The notes: a model not told the origin generated them from the sequence alone. A stretch of 64,000 nt of DNA from Polynucleobacter sp. AP-Nino-20-G2 (GCF_018688235.1 NZ_CP061313.1:665130-729129); one strand, 5' to 3'; positions 1 through 8,356 are shown, counted from the stretch's first letter. Translations and numbers: made by a program.

Positions 1-2
1 CC

Positions 3-311
3 ATTGTTGGTAATCGTCAAGTTGGCTTGTGTTTGTTGTGTCATAGTGGACCTTTTCCAGAGGAGCGCTTCCAAGGAAATTTAGCGCCAGATTTGGGTAT
101 CAGCGTGGCGCGCTTATCGGCTGCCCAGCTGAGAGCGCGGCTTGTGGATCCCAGTCGTTTTAATGCATCTAGCATCATGCCTGCCTATTTCAAAACTGAA
201 GGTTTAAATCAAGTTGCACCGAAGTTTATTGGCGAGCCTATATTGAGTGGTCAAGAGATTGAGGATGTAGTCGCTTTTTTGGTGAGTATGAAAACCAAGG
301 CGGTTCAGTAG
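3..311 (+). CDS. soxX: SoxX, c-type cytochrome of thiosulfate oxidation (5' truncated by window edge)
   Basis: Open frame from the first bases of the window to a stop at 311; the N-terminus and signal peptide lie outside. A single haem-binding motif CLLCH is near the visible start. It is followed by the SoxX pattern of a PEERFQGNLAPDL segment, a MPAY segment carrying the axial methionine, and an IEDVVAFL C-terminus. In the Sox pathway SoxX pairs with SoxA to form the periplasmic SoxAX cytochrome that couples thiosulfate to the SoxY carrier. The gene lies 24 bp upstream of soxY in the same direction, so an operon is likely. An internal TTG at 27 is unlikely to be the start because it would leave a protein beginning at the haem motif. 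Confidence 0.88.
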   Translation: MVGNRQVGLCLLCHSGPFPEERFQGNLAPDLGISVARLSAAQLRARLVDPSRFNASSIMPAYFKTEGLNQVAPKFIGEPILSGQEIEDVVAFLVSMKTKAVQ

Positions 312-335
312 GATGCAAAACTTAAGGATAGAGAA

Positions 336-821
336 ATGACGCAGCCAAATAAGCGTAGCGATATTCCAAACCTTGGGCGCCGTCTTTATATGAGCGCGCT
401 TGGAGTCTTGGGCATCTCTAGTTGGATGATGCCTTTGATGGCGATAGCCAAAAAACCTGAGGCGATGGAGGCAATTACCAAGATCGTGGGTTCTAGTCCG
501 GTCCGAGATGGACGAGTCAAACTGATTATTCCGCCTCTAGTAGAGAGTGGGAATTTAGTGGTTCTCAAAGTGAGCATCGAGAGTCCTATGACTTCAAGCG
601 ACTACGTCAAAGCAGTGCATATCATTGCCGAAGGTAATCCACTACCCAATATTTTCACCGCTTATTTCACACCCCGATCGGGTCGGGCCGATGTCACTAC
701 CCGTGTGCGTTTAGCGGATTCGCAGCGAGTTTGGGCAATTGCGCAAATGAGTGATGGCAGCTTTTGGCAAACCTATGCCGATACTTTAGTTACCTTGTCT
801 GCTTGTACGGAGTTGGTATGA
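336..821 (+). CDS. soxY: SoxY, thiosulfate-oxidation carrier protein with atypical C-terminus
   Basis: 161 residues. The N-terminus has a twin-arginine type signal (GRRLYMSAL followed by a hydrophobic run to about residue 38), fitting Tat export of the folded SoxYZ complex. The body resembles the SoxY immunoglobulin-like fold. SoxY normally carries the sulfur substrate on a cysteine in a C-terminal GGCGG swinging arm; here the protein ends LSACTELV, keeping a penultimate-region cysteine without the flanking glycines. The stop overlaps the soxZ start by ATGA, so the two are translationally coupled. Identity rests on family resemblance, operon order and partner genes. Confidence 0.82.
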   Translation: MTQPNKRSDIPNLGRRLYMSALGVLGISSWMMPLMAIAKKPEAMEAITKIVGSSPVRDGRVKLIIPPLVESGNLVVLKVSIESPMTSSDYVKAVHIIAEGNPLPNIFTAYFTPRSGRADVTTRVRLADSQRVWAIAQMSDGSFWQTYADTLVTLSACTELV

Positions 822-1147
822 GTAAAACTTCTCGCACCGCTATTACGATGCCTTCACAGGCAAAAAAAGATTCCATTATTGAGATTCGCGCGATCGCTCA
901 GCATGATATGGAAACAGGTTTTCGCTATACGGAAGATGGCAAGCGCGTACCCAGAGATATTATTCGGGCCTTTACCTGTCTCTATAACGGCGAAGAAGTA
1001 TTCAAGGCCGATTTTTATCCTGGTATCGGCGCTAACCCGCTGATTATTTTTACTACTGTCGCGATTGCATCTGGCACATTGGAGTTTCATTGGGTCGGTG
1101 ATGATGGCTATGAGGCGGTGAATCAGGCGCAAATTACTGTCACGTGA
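818..1147 (+). CDS. soxZ: SoxZ, sulfur-oxidation carrier complex subunit
   Basis: 109 residues from the ATG at 818, which overlaps the soxY stop. An in-frame upstream start at 764 would run far into soxY and is less likely. The segment GFRYTEDGKRVPRDIIRAF with the following CLYNGEEVFKADFYPGI is characteristic of SoxZ, the immunoglobulin-like partner of SoxY. There is no signal peptide, as expected because SoxZ is exported in complex with Tat-signalled SoxY. The stop overlaps the GTG start of soxA (GTGA). Confidence 0.88.
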   Translation: MSKTSRTAITMPSQAKKDSIIEIRAIAQHDMETGFRYTEDGKRVPRDIIRAFTCLYNGEEVFKADFYPGIGANPLIIFTTVAIASGTLEFHWVGDDGYEAVNQAQITVT

Positions 1148-1929
1148 AATTGACTATCTTTTGTATTCGCTGGTGGAGCGCCGTTTTTCTTTTTACCAGC
1201 CTGAATCTTGCTTTTGCGGCGAATCCCCAGAAGGATGTCCGTCAGTCTAGTTATGATTTGATGACCTCTGAAAATAAGGCCATGCAGGATGATCCAAACT
1301 TGAACCCGGCGATGTTTTGGGTAATGGACGGTCACAGCCTCTGGAAAGAAAAAGCGGGAAAGAGTAATCAAGCTTGCGCTTCATGCCACGGAGATTCAGG
1401 AAATAGCATGAAGGGTGTCGCAGCTCAATTTCCAAAAGTAATACAAGGAAAGCTACAAACCCTTGAAGGGCAAATCAATCAATGCCGTAGCTCGCGCCAA
1501 GGGCTTTTGCCATTGGCCTATGAAAGCAAAGAACTTTTGGCTTTAACAGCGTTCGTCGCCACTCAATCTAAGGGCTTGCCCATTGCCATTCGAGAAACAT
1601 CTCAAAACTCACAAGACCTCAAGCAGGGCAAAATCTTTTTCAATGAAAGAATGGGTCAACTGAATTTATCCTGCGCACAATGCCATCAAGAGAGGGCTGG
1701 ATTGAGGTTGGGCGGCAGCTTGATTCCGCAAGGACATCCTACCGCATATCCCATCTATCGTATTGAGTGGCAGACGCTGGGATCTTTGCAAAGACGTTTA
1801 CGCAATTGCATGAGTGGCGTGCGGGCCAAGCAATTTGAATACGGCTCTATAGAAATGGCTCAGCTAGAACTATTTTTGATGTGGCGTGCGAGAGGAATGC
1901 CCCTGGAATCTCCAGGGGTGAGACCTTAA
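1144..1929 (+). CDS. soxA: SoxA, dihaem cytochrome c / L-cysteine S-thiosulfotransferase subunit
   Basis: 261 residues with a GTG start overlapping the soxZ stop. A Sec signal peptide spans about residues 1-26 (ends LAFAA). Two haem-binding motifs are visible, CASCH at 78-82 and CAQCH at 177-181, so this is a dihaem SoxA. The cysteine at 222 (NCMSGVRA) matches the conserved active-site cysteine that ligates haem and becomes a persulfide. With SoxX it loads thiosulfate onto SoxY in the periplasm. Its last four bases overlap the convergent purU stop, so the operon ends here; soxB and soxCD, if present, are outside the window. Confidence 0.9.
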   Translation: MKLTIFCIRWWSAVFLFTSLNLAFAANPQKDVRQSSYDLMTSENKAMQDDPNLNPAMFWVMDGHSLWKEKAGKSNQACASCHGDSGNSMKGVAAQFPKVIQGKLQTLEGQINQCRSSRQGLLPLAYESKELLALTAFVATQSKGLPIAIRETSQNSQDLKQGKIFFNERMGQLNLSCAQCHQERAGLRLGGSLIPQGHPTAYPIYRIEWQTLGSLQRRLRNCMSGVRAKQFEYGSIEMAQLELFLMWRARGMPLESPGVRP

Positions 1930-2780
1930 TCTGAGAAGACTACGGAAGTAGCGCCGTTAATCAGTACGCGATCATGTAGGTAGTAGCGTAGGGCGCGAGA
2001 TAGTACGGTGCGCTCCAGATCGCGGCCCTTACGAACCAAATCTTCAGGGGTATCGCCATGGGTTACGCGAGTAACGTCTTGTTCGATGATTGGGCCTTCA
2101 TCCAAATCACTCGTCACAAAGTGGGCTGTTGCGCCAATCAGCTTAATGCCACGGGCATGCGCTTGGTGGTAAGGCTTAGCACCTTTAAAACTTGGCAAGA
2201 ATGAATGGTGAACGTTGATGCATCGTCCTGAAAGTTTGGTAGAGAGATCGTCTGACAGAATTTGCATATAGCGGGCCAAGATCACCATATCCACTTTAGA
2301 GTCGGCAACGATCTCTAGTAATTTAGCTTCTTGTGCCGGCTTGGTATCTGGCGTTACTGGGAGGTGATAAAAAGGAATGTCAGCAAAATCAATGCTAGCG
2401 TATACATCGCGCGGATGATTAGAAACAATGCCGCAAATAATCATCGGTAATTCACCAATGCGCCAGCGATATAACAGGTCGACCAGGCAATGATCTAACT
2501 TGGATGCCATGATTAGTACACGCTTTAATTCTTTGACGGCGCGCAGATCCCAGGTCAGATCAAAGCGTTTGGCAATCTCAACAAAGCCAGCTTTGAGAGT
2601 GTTGACATCCGCACTGCAGCTAAAGCTCACACGCATGAAGAAGCGCTTAGAGGCTTTGTCGTCAAATTGCTGTGCCTCCTCAATATCGCCGCCTAATTCA
2701 AAGATGTAGGTTGAGACTGCGGCAACGATGCCTGGACGATTAGGGCAGGTGAGTGTGAGGTAATAGTTTTCTGTGGTCAT
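1926..2780 (-). CDS. purU: Formyltetrahydrofolate deformylase
   Basis: 284 residues, minus strand. An N-terminal ACT domain (about residues 5-85, opening YLTLTCPNRPGIVAAV) is followed by a formyltransferase-fold catalytic domain with VHHSFLPSFKGAKPYHQA and the GATAHFVTSDLDEGPII segment, which holds the catalytic His and Asp. PurU hydrolyses 10-formyl-THF to formate and THF, balancing one-carbon pools and supplying formate for PurT. Length is typical. Convergent with soxA, with a 4-bp overlap. Confidence 0.95.
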   Translation of the reverse strand: MTTENYYLTLTCPNRPGIVAAVSTYIFELGGDIEEAQQFDDKASKRFFMRVSFSCSADVNTLKAGFVEIAKRFDLTWDLRAVKELKRVLIMASKLDHCLVDLLYRWRIGELPMIICGIVSNHPRDVYASIDFADIPFYHLPVTPDTKPAQEAKLLEIVADSKVDMVILARYMQILSDDLSTKLSGRCINVHHSFLPSFKGAKPYHQAHARGIKLIGATAHFVTSDLDEGPIIEQDVTRVTHGDTPEDLVRKGRDLERTVLSRALRYYLHDRVLINGATSVVFSD

Positions 2781-2874
2781 GGCTTCGATGGATCTAAATA
2801 AGATTGCTTACAAGCCCTAATTTTAGACTGCTTAAGCTTATAAGCCTCAATTTGGGCTATTTAGAGCGGGTTGA

Positions 2875-3234
2875 CTACATTTGAGGCGAGTGGGGAGGTG
2901 CGATATCTGCTGGGCCAAGGTAGGGCTCGCTGAGGTCGTGGATTGGTGGAATGGGGATATCCACGCAAATAGGCTTTGGTCCCAGCGCATTCAAGAAATT
3001 GCAATCTTGCTTGGTGGCGGCCGAGGCGGCGTGCTCTAAAGGGGATTTGCCAGTAGTGGCGGTAGAGAGGATGCTGGCTGCAGTGCTAGGGTTGGCTACA
3101 GCTACAGACGCAGCTGCTGTTCCTGCAGAGCTAGCGGCTGCGGTAGTAGAGCTGCCTAGGGCGACCAACGGTGCGGCACAGCCACAAAGCATGGTGCCAA
3201 GAATGAGACCGCCCACCACGGGGTGGATGAGCAT
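2875..3234 (-). CDS. Small Ala/Ser-rich lipoprotein-like exported protein
   Basis: 119 residues from the ATG at 3234. A longer open frame reaches upstream to 3555 but overlaps the next gene and its terminator, so the shorter form is preferred. The N-terminus LILGTMLCGC is a plausible lipobox, followed by a low-complexity Ala/Ser/Thr stretch and a Pro-rich C-terminus (IPIPPIHD). No family recognised. The start lies in the T-run of the upstream terminator, so expression would need its own promoter or read-through. It could be a cell-envelope lipoprotein; no function is proposed. Confidence 0.5.
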   Translation of the reverse strand: MLIHPVVGGLILGTMLCGCAAPLVALGSSTTAAASSAGTAAASVAVANPSTAASILSTATTGKSPLEHAASAATKQDCNFLNALGPKPICVDIPIPPIHDLSEPYLGPADIAPPHSPQM

Positions 3235-3235
3235 A

Positions 3236-3270
3236 AAAAAAGCAGACCGAATCTGGCGACTCGATCTGCT
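3236..3270 (-). terminator. Rho-independent terminator after the adhesin E-like gene
   Basis: On the minus strand a 10-bp stem (AGCAGATCGA paired with TCGGTCTGCT, one G-T pair) with a 10-nt loop is followed by a run of T at 3240-3234. It lies just after the stop at 3287. Confidence 0.75.
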
Positions 3271-3286
3271 TAATAGAGTGGTTTGT

Positions 3287-3691
3287 TTACTTGCGAACGC
3301 AAACAACATTAAAAACACCCGCAGTCCAAGATTCATTGATGACAGGCTCGAATTCGCTATTTGGTGTTTTGTTATCTGAGACAACTTTCCCCGAACCTTT
3401 ATTTCCGGAAAATTCCTTATATTCAATTGGGCGATAACTGATTGCGGGGCAGTTGTACTCATTGATACCAATAATGGAGCTGACGGGCTGCTTCGTTTTT
3501 GGATTAGCGCCAGGTTTTTTAAAATCGAGCATTGAGAGAATTTGTGCTTTTTCACCAGTATCTTTAATGGTGTCTAAATCAACATACACCACCATTAACT
3601 CATTTGATCCCAATTCTTTCCATTCAGCAAAAGCATTGGTCACGGGGAGGGTAGTAAGGGCGAGGATGGCTAGTGCGTAGATTTTTTTCAT
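3287..3691 (-). CDS. Surface-adhesin E-like exported protein
   Basis: 134 residues with a clear Sec signal peptide (MKKIYALAILALTTLPVTNA). The mature part has the pattern of the small 'surface-adhesin protein E' family: an early Trp, a VYVDLDTIK strand, LSMLDFKKP, then cysteines in EYNCPA and NVVCVRK that could form a disulfide. In this family the domain is often found on small periplasmic or surface proteins of unknown role in betaproteobacteria. Followed by a strong terminator, so it is monocistronic. Confidence 0.6.
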   Translation of the reverse strand: MKKIYALAILALTTLPVTNAFAEWKELGSNELMVVYVDLDTIKDTGEKAQILSMLDFKKPGANPKTKQPVSSIIGINEYNCPAISYRPIEYKEFSGNKGSGKVVSDNKTPNSEFEPVINESWTAGVFNVVCVRK

Positions 3692-3764
3692 GGTGCGTCA
3701 CATATCGGTTAAGTGGATTGGGTGTACGGCGCGGTTACGAAAACTCATTTTAAACTGCATAAGT

Positions 3765-6230
3765 CTATTTTTCCTTAATGCTTAGCTCAAGCTGTCGGTT
3801 AACTTTCTCGGGCTTCATTTGTAGGGGCAGATATTCATTTTTAGCCCAGAGCGCGCTCATATTGCGATAAAGCTTGCTTTGAACCCAGCCAGATTGGCCG
3901 GATTGGTATATGAAGAGCGACTGCTCTAGATTCGAAAGATCGTACAAGGTTCTTAAGCTTGGAGCTTGCTTGGTTTCAAACGGGTTGTCCGCCTTAAAGA
4001 GTTCGAGGCGACCCACGTTGATCGAAAAGCTATCTCCCGGGAAGGGTTGAGAGAGGTTGAAAAGACTTCCCAGTAATGGAATCTTGCTTAATGGGCGGTG
4101 TTCGGAAACGGCAATGTGGGCATTTCCCCAAACCCAATTTTTAGGATTGCTTCCATATTGCTTGCTGAGTTGTTCCAGGGCTTGATCGAATGCAGCATTG
4201 GATGCTTCTGCGCAAGTTTCTATCTGTTCGGTTTTGGGATTGTCGCACCAGGGGCTATTCGGATTTTTTAGCTGACTTAGTAAAGGCTGTCTAAAGTTCC
4301 GGGGACCATAGTTTTCTGAAAATAAATATCCCAGACGAGAAAAGACTTTCTGCGTCAACTGGTCAGCCCAGGCATTAAAAATTAACGCAGCAGTACTATC
4401 AGCTCGCATATCACCATCAAAGTTCTTGCTCAGTTCTAGCGCTTGTTGACCTAGCGAATGTTTTGGCTGACTAGATTTAAATAGCTCCAGTAGAGGCGTT
4501 GCCCCCAAAGAAAGTGTATCCGCTTGCATGGATTTCATGGAGTCAAAATCATGAGTGGATCTTGATTTAATGAGTTCAACGATTCGATCGTAGCGTGTGG
4601 GCAGATCCCAGTCAGCAGTCAAAGGATTGGGATCATTGCTAGCAAGAATTTTTTGATTGGCAGTAGCAATCCAACCAGACTCTGGGTTGCGGCTACTTGG
4701 GAGATGGTCAAACGGTACATAGCCTTGCCAGTCATATTGCCTTTCCCAGCCAAGGGCTGGTGCAACGCCATAGAGGCCTTGATGAAGGGTGCGCTTGGGT
4801 GCAACTCCTGCGGCTTGATAAGCAATGTTGCCCTCGATATCGGCCATCACAACGTTTTGCATGGGGGCGTAATTTTTTCGTAGGGCTTGCTCAAAAGTAC
4901 TGAGGTCTTTAGCTTGATTCATTTCTATCAATCCTGCGACAGATTGATTTTCTACATCCAGCGCTGTCCAGCGTAATGCTAAAGCAAAGCGTTGGGTATC
5001 AATGGCGCGCTTTGCAGTCTCATAGGAATCCGAAATGACGGGGCCGTGCCTAGTCTCTTTCACTAAAAAGCGTAAGGGAGGCTCGCCCTTGATATCAATC
5101 ATTTCTTGACGAACTTTAAATGCGAGAGGTCCGTCTGGACCGCGATATTGCCCAGGATTTTTTTGGTCTAGTTGCTCAATGTATAAATCCTGCACATCTG
5201 GTCCGGTATTGGTGAAGCTCCAGGCAAACTTATCTGTTCTACCGAGTACCACCGCTGGAATACCAGGCAATGTTCCCCCAATCACATTTAGTCCAGGGGC
5301 TTCAAGGTGGGCGAAGTACCAAACAGCTGGTGCTGATAATCCTAAGTGTGGATCGTTTGCAAGCAGGGGCTTTCCGGTAGAGGTGAGTTTGCCGCTTAAA
5401 GCCCAGTTATTGGAGCCAATACCATCTTTACCGCCAGGGACTTCATTTAAGGTGAGTTCAGTGGAAGGTAGTTTCTTTGACTTTAGATTTTTGGGTTGAG
5501 GGTTTTGATTGAAGACCCCAATATCGTGGTACATCTTGGCGAAATCCACATTGGTAACCAGCTCGCCCTCGTTGTACGGCTGCACAATTTCCCAAACTTG
5601 TTTGGTCGTCAGAAACTGAGAGAGTTCGAGGCGCTGCAATTCTTTATTCCAGTTACCGCCGAGATCGAGCGCCATCATCAGCATCCATGCCACGCTATCA
5701 GTGGGGGACCAATTCCCCGGTTTTGATCCAGTCAAAAAATATTCCACTGGAAGGGCCCAACCCAAATGGGCATTGCCGGCATTCACCCCATCTGCATAGG
5801 CTTGTAGCAATCTCTTGGTGGCGATGGGGTAACGATCAAATTGTTGTTCGGCAGCATGCTTAATGCCTAGGGTGCGAATGAAGCGGTCGATGGAAACCGT
5901 TTCTTTTCCGAGGATTTCCGAGAGGCGTCCACTGGCCAGTCTGCGATTAATCTCCATCTGCCAAGAGCGCTCACTTGCATGCAAGTAGCCCAAGGCAAAT
6001 AGTGCGTCAGTCGATGTCTTGGCTTGTATATGAGGGATATCGCTGGCATCAAAAGTAATGACAACAGAGTCGCCCAGGCTTTTGATGGTGCGTTTGCCTG
6101 ATGGGCTGCTATGGGCTGAGAGCAGGTAGGTCAATCCAAGCGCAACCAGCAGCAAAAGCGCCGCCGACCCGACCCAAAGGATGCCCCTGAATAGGGTTTT
6201 GAGGCCTGAGCTGGGGGCTGGTATTTTCAT
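3765..6230 (-). CDS. Penicillin acylase family protein (Ntn-hydrolase)
   Basis: 821 residues. An N-terminal membrane anchor or signal (about 15-40) is followed by an A-chain region with SDIPHIQA and LFALGYLHASERSWQM, typical of penicillin/acyl-homoserine-lactone acylases. The autoprocessing site with the catalytic N-terminal Ser is DGIGSNNWAL (Ser273), and the B-chain follows with NDPHLGLSAP and FAWSFTNTGPDVQD. The family hydrolyses amide bonds of beta-lactams, AHLs or other acylated amines in the periplasm; the substrate cannot be told from sequence. Monocistronic. Confidence 0.88.
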   Translation of the reverse strand: MKIPAPSSGLKTLFRGILWVGSAALLLLVALGLTYLLSAHSSPSGKRTIKSLGDSVVITFDASDIPHIQAKTSTDALFALGYLHASERSWQMEINRRLASGRLSEILGKETVSIDRFIRTLGIKHAAEQQFDRYPIATKRLLQAYADGVNAGNAHLGWALPVEYFLTGSKPGNWSPTDSVAWMLMMALDLGGNWNKELQRLELSQFLTTKQVWEIVQPYNEGELVTNVDFAKMYHDIGVFNQNPQPKNLKSKKLPSTELTLNEVPGGKDGIGSNNWALSGKLTSTGKPLLANDPHLGLSAPAVWYFAHLEAPGLNVIGGTLPGIPAVVLGRTDKFAWSFTNTGPDVQDLYIEQLDQKNPGQYRGPDGPLAFKVRQEMIDIKGEPPLRFLVKETRHGPVISDSYETAKRAIDTQRFALALRWTALDVENQSVAGLIEMNQAKDLSTFEQALRKNYAPMQNVVMADIEGNIAYQAAGVAPKRTLHQGLYGVAPALGWERQYDWQGYVPFDHLPSSRNPESGWIATANQKILASNDPNPLTADWDLPTRYDRIVELIKSRSTHDFDSMKSMQADTLSLGATPLLELFKSSQPKHSLGQQALELSKNFDGDMRADSTAALIFNAWADQLTQKVFSRLGYLFSENYGPRNFRQPLLSQLKNPNSPWCDNPKTEQIETCAEASNAAFDQALEQLSKQYGSNPKNWVWGNAHIAVSEHRPLSKIPLLGSLFNLSQPFPGDSFSINVGRLELFKADNPFETKQAPSLRTLYDLSNLEQSLFIYQSGQSGWVQSKLYRNMSALWAKNEYLPLQMKPEKVNRQLELSIKEK

Positions 6231-6362
6231 GGCAATAGTTTAGTGGGTTTGTCTGGGCTGGAGCAGAACCTTGATGTAACCGAGCTTCCGCTACATTCTG
6301 GCCCCCACATGCTAAAATTTTGCTTGTCTTGATTTATTGGCGTGGCTTTACTGCTCGCGCAA
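6231..6362. other. Intergenic region between the acylase gene and tRNA-Leu
   Basis: 132 bp that must hold the promoters for the divergent acylase (minus) and tRNA-Leu (plus). I see no repeat or clear operator here. Confidence 0.4.
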
Positions 6363-6451
6363 GCCCGAGTGGTGAAATCGGTAGACACAGCAGATTTAAA
6401 ATCTGCCGACTCAAAAAAGTCGTGCCGGTTCGATTCCGGCCTCGGGCACCA
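6363..6451 (+). tRNA. tRNA-Leu (UAA), prophage integration target
   Basis: Cloverleaf read directly: acceptor GCCCGAG at 6363-6369 pairs with CTCGGGC at 6441-6447, and encoded CCA is at 6449-6451. The anticodon stem GCAGA/TCTGC encloses loop TTTAAAA with anticodon TAA at 6397-6399. A long variable arm (class II) and the T arm GGTTCGATTCC are present. The last bases double as attL, so integration left an intact gene. Confidence 0.95.
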
Positions 6452-6452
6452 A
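6434..6452 (+). repeat. attL, 19-bp core shared with attR
   Basis: The core TTCCGGCCTCGGGCACCAA is identical to 43725-43743. It covers the 3' acceptor and T-arm side of tRNA-Leu, plus CCA and one extra A. Flanking bases differ immediately on both sides. Confidence 0.92.
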
Positions 6453-6557
6453 AGATTACTTTTTAATTCCCACTAAAAAGTAAAAGTCAGTAAATACAAG
6501 GGTTTACGGGTTGTCTGTTCTAGTTGATTCTGTTATAAAAGAGCAAATTAGAACCCC

Positions 6558-6589
6558 AATCCCGACAAAATCCCGACCGAAATCCCGAC
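6558..6589. promoter_or_regulatory. Three AATCCCGAC direct repeats, candidate integrase arm-type sites
   Basis: AATCCCGAC occurs at 6558-6566, 6569-6577 and 6581-6589, spaced 11 and 12 bp, about one helical turn, between attL and the integrase start. The same ATCCCGA heptamer recurs twice beside attR. This is what arm-type sites of a heterobivalent tyrosine integrase look like; the assignment is inference. Confidence 0.55.
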
Positions 6590-6599
6590 ATCAACCCTC

Positions 6600-7670
6600 A
6601 TGGCGTACATCAAAAAAACCAGTAAAGGTTATCAAGCTCAGATCGAGCTTAAAGGCATTCGCAAGAGTAAAACCTTTCCCACCAAGCGGGAAGCGATGGC
6701 TTGGGCTCACGATCAAGAGCAATCGATTATCGTTGAAAAAACGCTTTCCCCTGGCGAAAAACATACCCTGCGAAATGCGCTTGAGAAATATCGAGATGAG
6801 ATCACTGATCGCAATACAGGCGCTCGCTGGGAAAAAGTGCGTATTAATGCTTTTTTAGCCCAGCCCCAATGGCTACCCTTAGATAAAAAGGTTGGCCAAG
6901 TCACCACGGAGGACTTTGGTATTTTTCGAGATGAGCGGTTAAAGACTGTCAAGCCTGGCACTGTCTTGCGTGAGTTTGGCATTCTCTCTGCCATGATGGA
7001 GGTGGTGCGCAAAGAATGGAAGTGGATTAAAGAAAACCCCATTAAGGATGTCAAAAAGCCTCAAGAGCCTGCACCGCGAGATCGTCTTATTACTCGCTCA
7101 GAAATCAAGCGCATGCTAAGAGGCATGGATTACCATCCAGCTGCGCCTCATGCTACGGGGACTATTCATGCAATAGCTGTCTGCTTTTTACTGGCCTTGC
7201 GCACTGGCATGCGTGCTGGAGATATGACTGGTTTGACCTGGGAGAATGTCTACCCACGTTATGTTGTCATCGAGCTCGATAAAGTAGGTCGGCGCAAAGG
7301 TATTGGCCGTGATGTGCCCCTCTCCAAGAAAGCGGTACGCATCATTGAAAAAATGCGCGGGTTTGATAAGAAATTGGTTTTTGCTTTAAAGTCTCAAACG
7401 CTAGATGCTAGATTTAGAGATATTCGAGAAGAAGTGGGCTTAACTGTTCGCCTGCCAGATCATGAAATTGATAAGAGGAAAACTTTTACATTTCATGACA
7501 CCAAGCATACGGCTGCTACATGGATTGCTAAAACCTTCAAAAGCAACAAAGATATTAGCGCTCAGCAAGCCGTATTTGATATGTGCAAAATTTTTGGTTG
7601 GACAGATATGAATCGAGCACTTGATTACTATAATCCGGACCCTGAAGATGTCGCTGCTAGATTGGATTGA
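6600..7670 (+). CDS. int: Phage integrase, tyrosine recombinase
   Basis: 356 residues. An Arm-DNA-binding N-terminus (MAYIKKTSKGYQAQIELKG), a core-binding domain (about 60-150) and a catalytic domain. Box I Arg is in ALRTGMRAGDM (Arg205). The box II motif reads HDTKH (299-303), with Lys where the catalytic HxxR arginine is usual. The third-position His/Trp is Trp334, and the nucleophile is Tyr343 or Tyr344 in LDYYNP. It catalyses integration into and excision from tRNA-Leu. It lies 147 bp from attL, separated by AATCCCGAC repeats. Confidence 0.93.
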   Translation: MAYIKKTSKGYQAQIELKGIRKSKTFPTKREAMAWAHDQEQSIIVEKTLSPGEKHTLRNALEKYRDEITDRNTGARWEKVRINAFLAQPQWLPLDKKVGQVTTEDFGIFRDERLKTVKPGTVLREFGILSAMMEVVRKEWKWIKENPIKDVKKPQEPAPRDRLITRSEIKRMLRGMDYHPAAPHATGTIHAIAVCFLLALRTGMRAGDMTGLTWENVYPRYVVIELDKVGRRKGIGRDVPLSKKAVRIIEKMRGFDKKLVFALKSQTLDARFRDIREEVGLTVRLPDHEIDKRKTFTFHDTKHTAATWIAKTFKSNKDISAQQAVFDMCKIFGWTDMNRALDYYNPDPEDVAARLD

Positions 7671-7839
7671 CCTCTTGTGCCTTTCTTAGTATTGCTCTAG
7701 CAAATTCAACACCCCTAATAGGTGGAACAGTATCGGAATATACATTTATCATTACTTGTAATATTTCCTCATCTGTTATTTTTTCTGGATGGGTATGCTT
7801 TGCAGCCATTTCTCTATCTTCGCTGGTAAAAGTAGTCAT
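7657..7839 (-). CDS. Small phage protein, unknown
   Basis: 60 residues, last gene of the leftward early operon. Its ATG overlaps the stop of the preceding gene by 4 bp, and its 3' end overlaps the convergent integrase end by 14 bp. The sequence is charged and helix-like (EKITDEEILQVMINVY). No family recognised. Its position beside int would suit a small regulator of integration or excision, but nothing in the sequence shows this. Confidence 0.55.
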   Translation of the reverse strand: MTTFTSEDREMAAKHTHPEKITDEEILQVMINVYSDTVPPIRGVEFARAILRKAQEVNPI

Positions 7840-8102
7840 ACTTTCACTCCATATTTACTAAGCGTTTCCATGATCCTAGTTAAACATTGTTTTGCTGCAA
7901 TGGACGGAGTAGAGCAGTTAAAGTCACTTTGCACATCAAAACTAACACCCTTAGATGCAACGCGCATTTCAACGCAAGAAAACCAAGCACCATCACTCAT
8001 CTGAGACACTCTTGGCTTTCCATGGCGCGTCATCATGATTAACATTTCCTCAAGCGGTTTGTCATTCAATGAAATAGCAAATTCAGTCATTTCATTTGCC
8101 AT
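7836..8102 (-). CDS. Phage hypothetical protein
   Basis: 88 residues, coupled to the next gene by ATGA overlap. Soluble, alpha/beta-like composition (MANEMTEFAISLNDKPLEEML). No recognisable domain. Part of the leftward operon of small overlapping genes. Confidence 0.6.
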   Translation of the reverse strand: MANEMTEFAISLNDKPLEEMLIMMTRHGKPRVSQMSDGAWFSCVEMRVASKGVSFDVQSDFNCSTPSIAAKQCLTRIMETLSKYGVKV

Positions 8103-8105
8103 AAT

Positions 8106-8192
8106 TTACATCCTTGTAATGAGAAAATAAAAAAATACTAGTGCTGCAATAAACATAATCGTCTCGCAAATAATAGTTACCGATTCAATCAT
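8106..8192 (-). CDS. 28-residue single-span membrane peptide
   Basis: A very short frame on the minus strand encoding an almost wholly hydrophobic peptide (MIESVTIICETIMFIAALVF onward, ending ITRM). Its ATG overlaps the stop of the upstream 55-residue gene (ATGA), which supports real translation. Function unknown. Confidence 0.4.
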   Translation of the reverse strand: MIESVTIICETIMFIAALVFFYFLITRM

Positions 8193-8356
8193 CTTTCACC
8201 CCACCGAAAAGTAATTCCTACATTGAACCAAATAAAAGTTAAATCGTTTTCTTTAGCACTTTTATGCTCTGCATCTGATCCATTTCTAAACCACATGATT
8301 GTTGGTAAAAGTGCAAACATGTCTTTTGGAATGAAGCCATATTCATAAATCCGCAT
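8189..8356 (-). CDS. 55-residue phage protein, unknown
   Basis: Minus-strand frame beginning MRIYEYGFIPKDMFALLPTI, with aromatic residues in the second half. Its ATG shares one base with the upstream gene's stop (TAATG) and its stop overlaps the downstream micro-gene start, fitting the overlapping pattern of this operon. No family recognised. Confidence 0.45.
   Translation of the reverse strand: MRIYEYGFIPKDMFALLPTIMWFRNGSDAEHKSAKENDLTFIWFNVGITFRWGER

Noticed and set aside
3235..3555. N-terminal extension of the small lipoprotein-like gene
   Set aside because: It overlaps the adhesin E-like gene in another frame and its terminator; the Met at 3234 gives a signal-like start.
5179..5726. Plus-strand frames opposite the penicillin acylase gene
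   Set aside because: Antisense shadows of a well-supported long gene.
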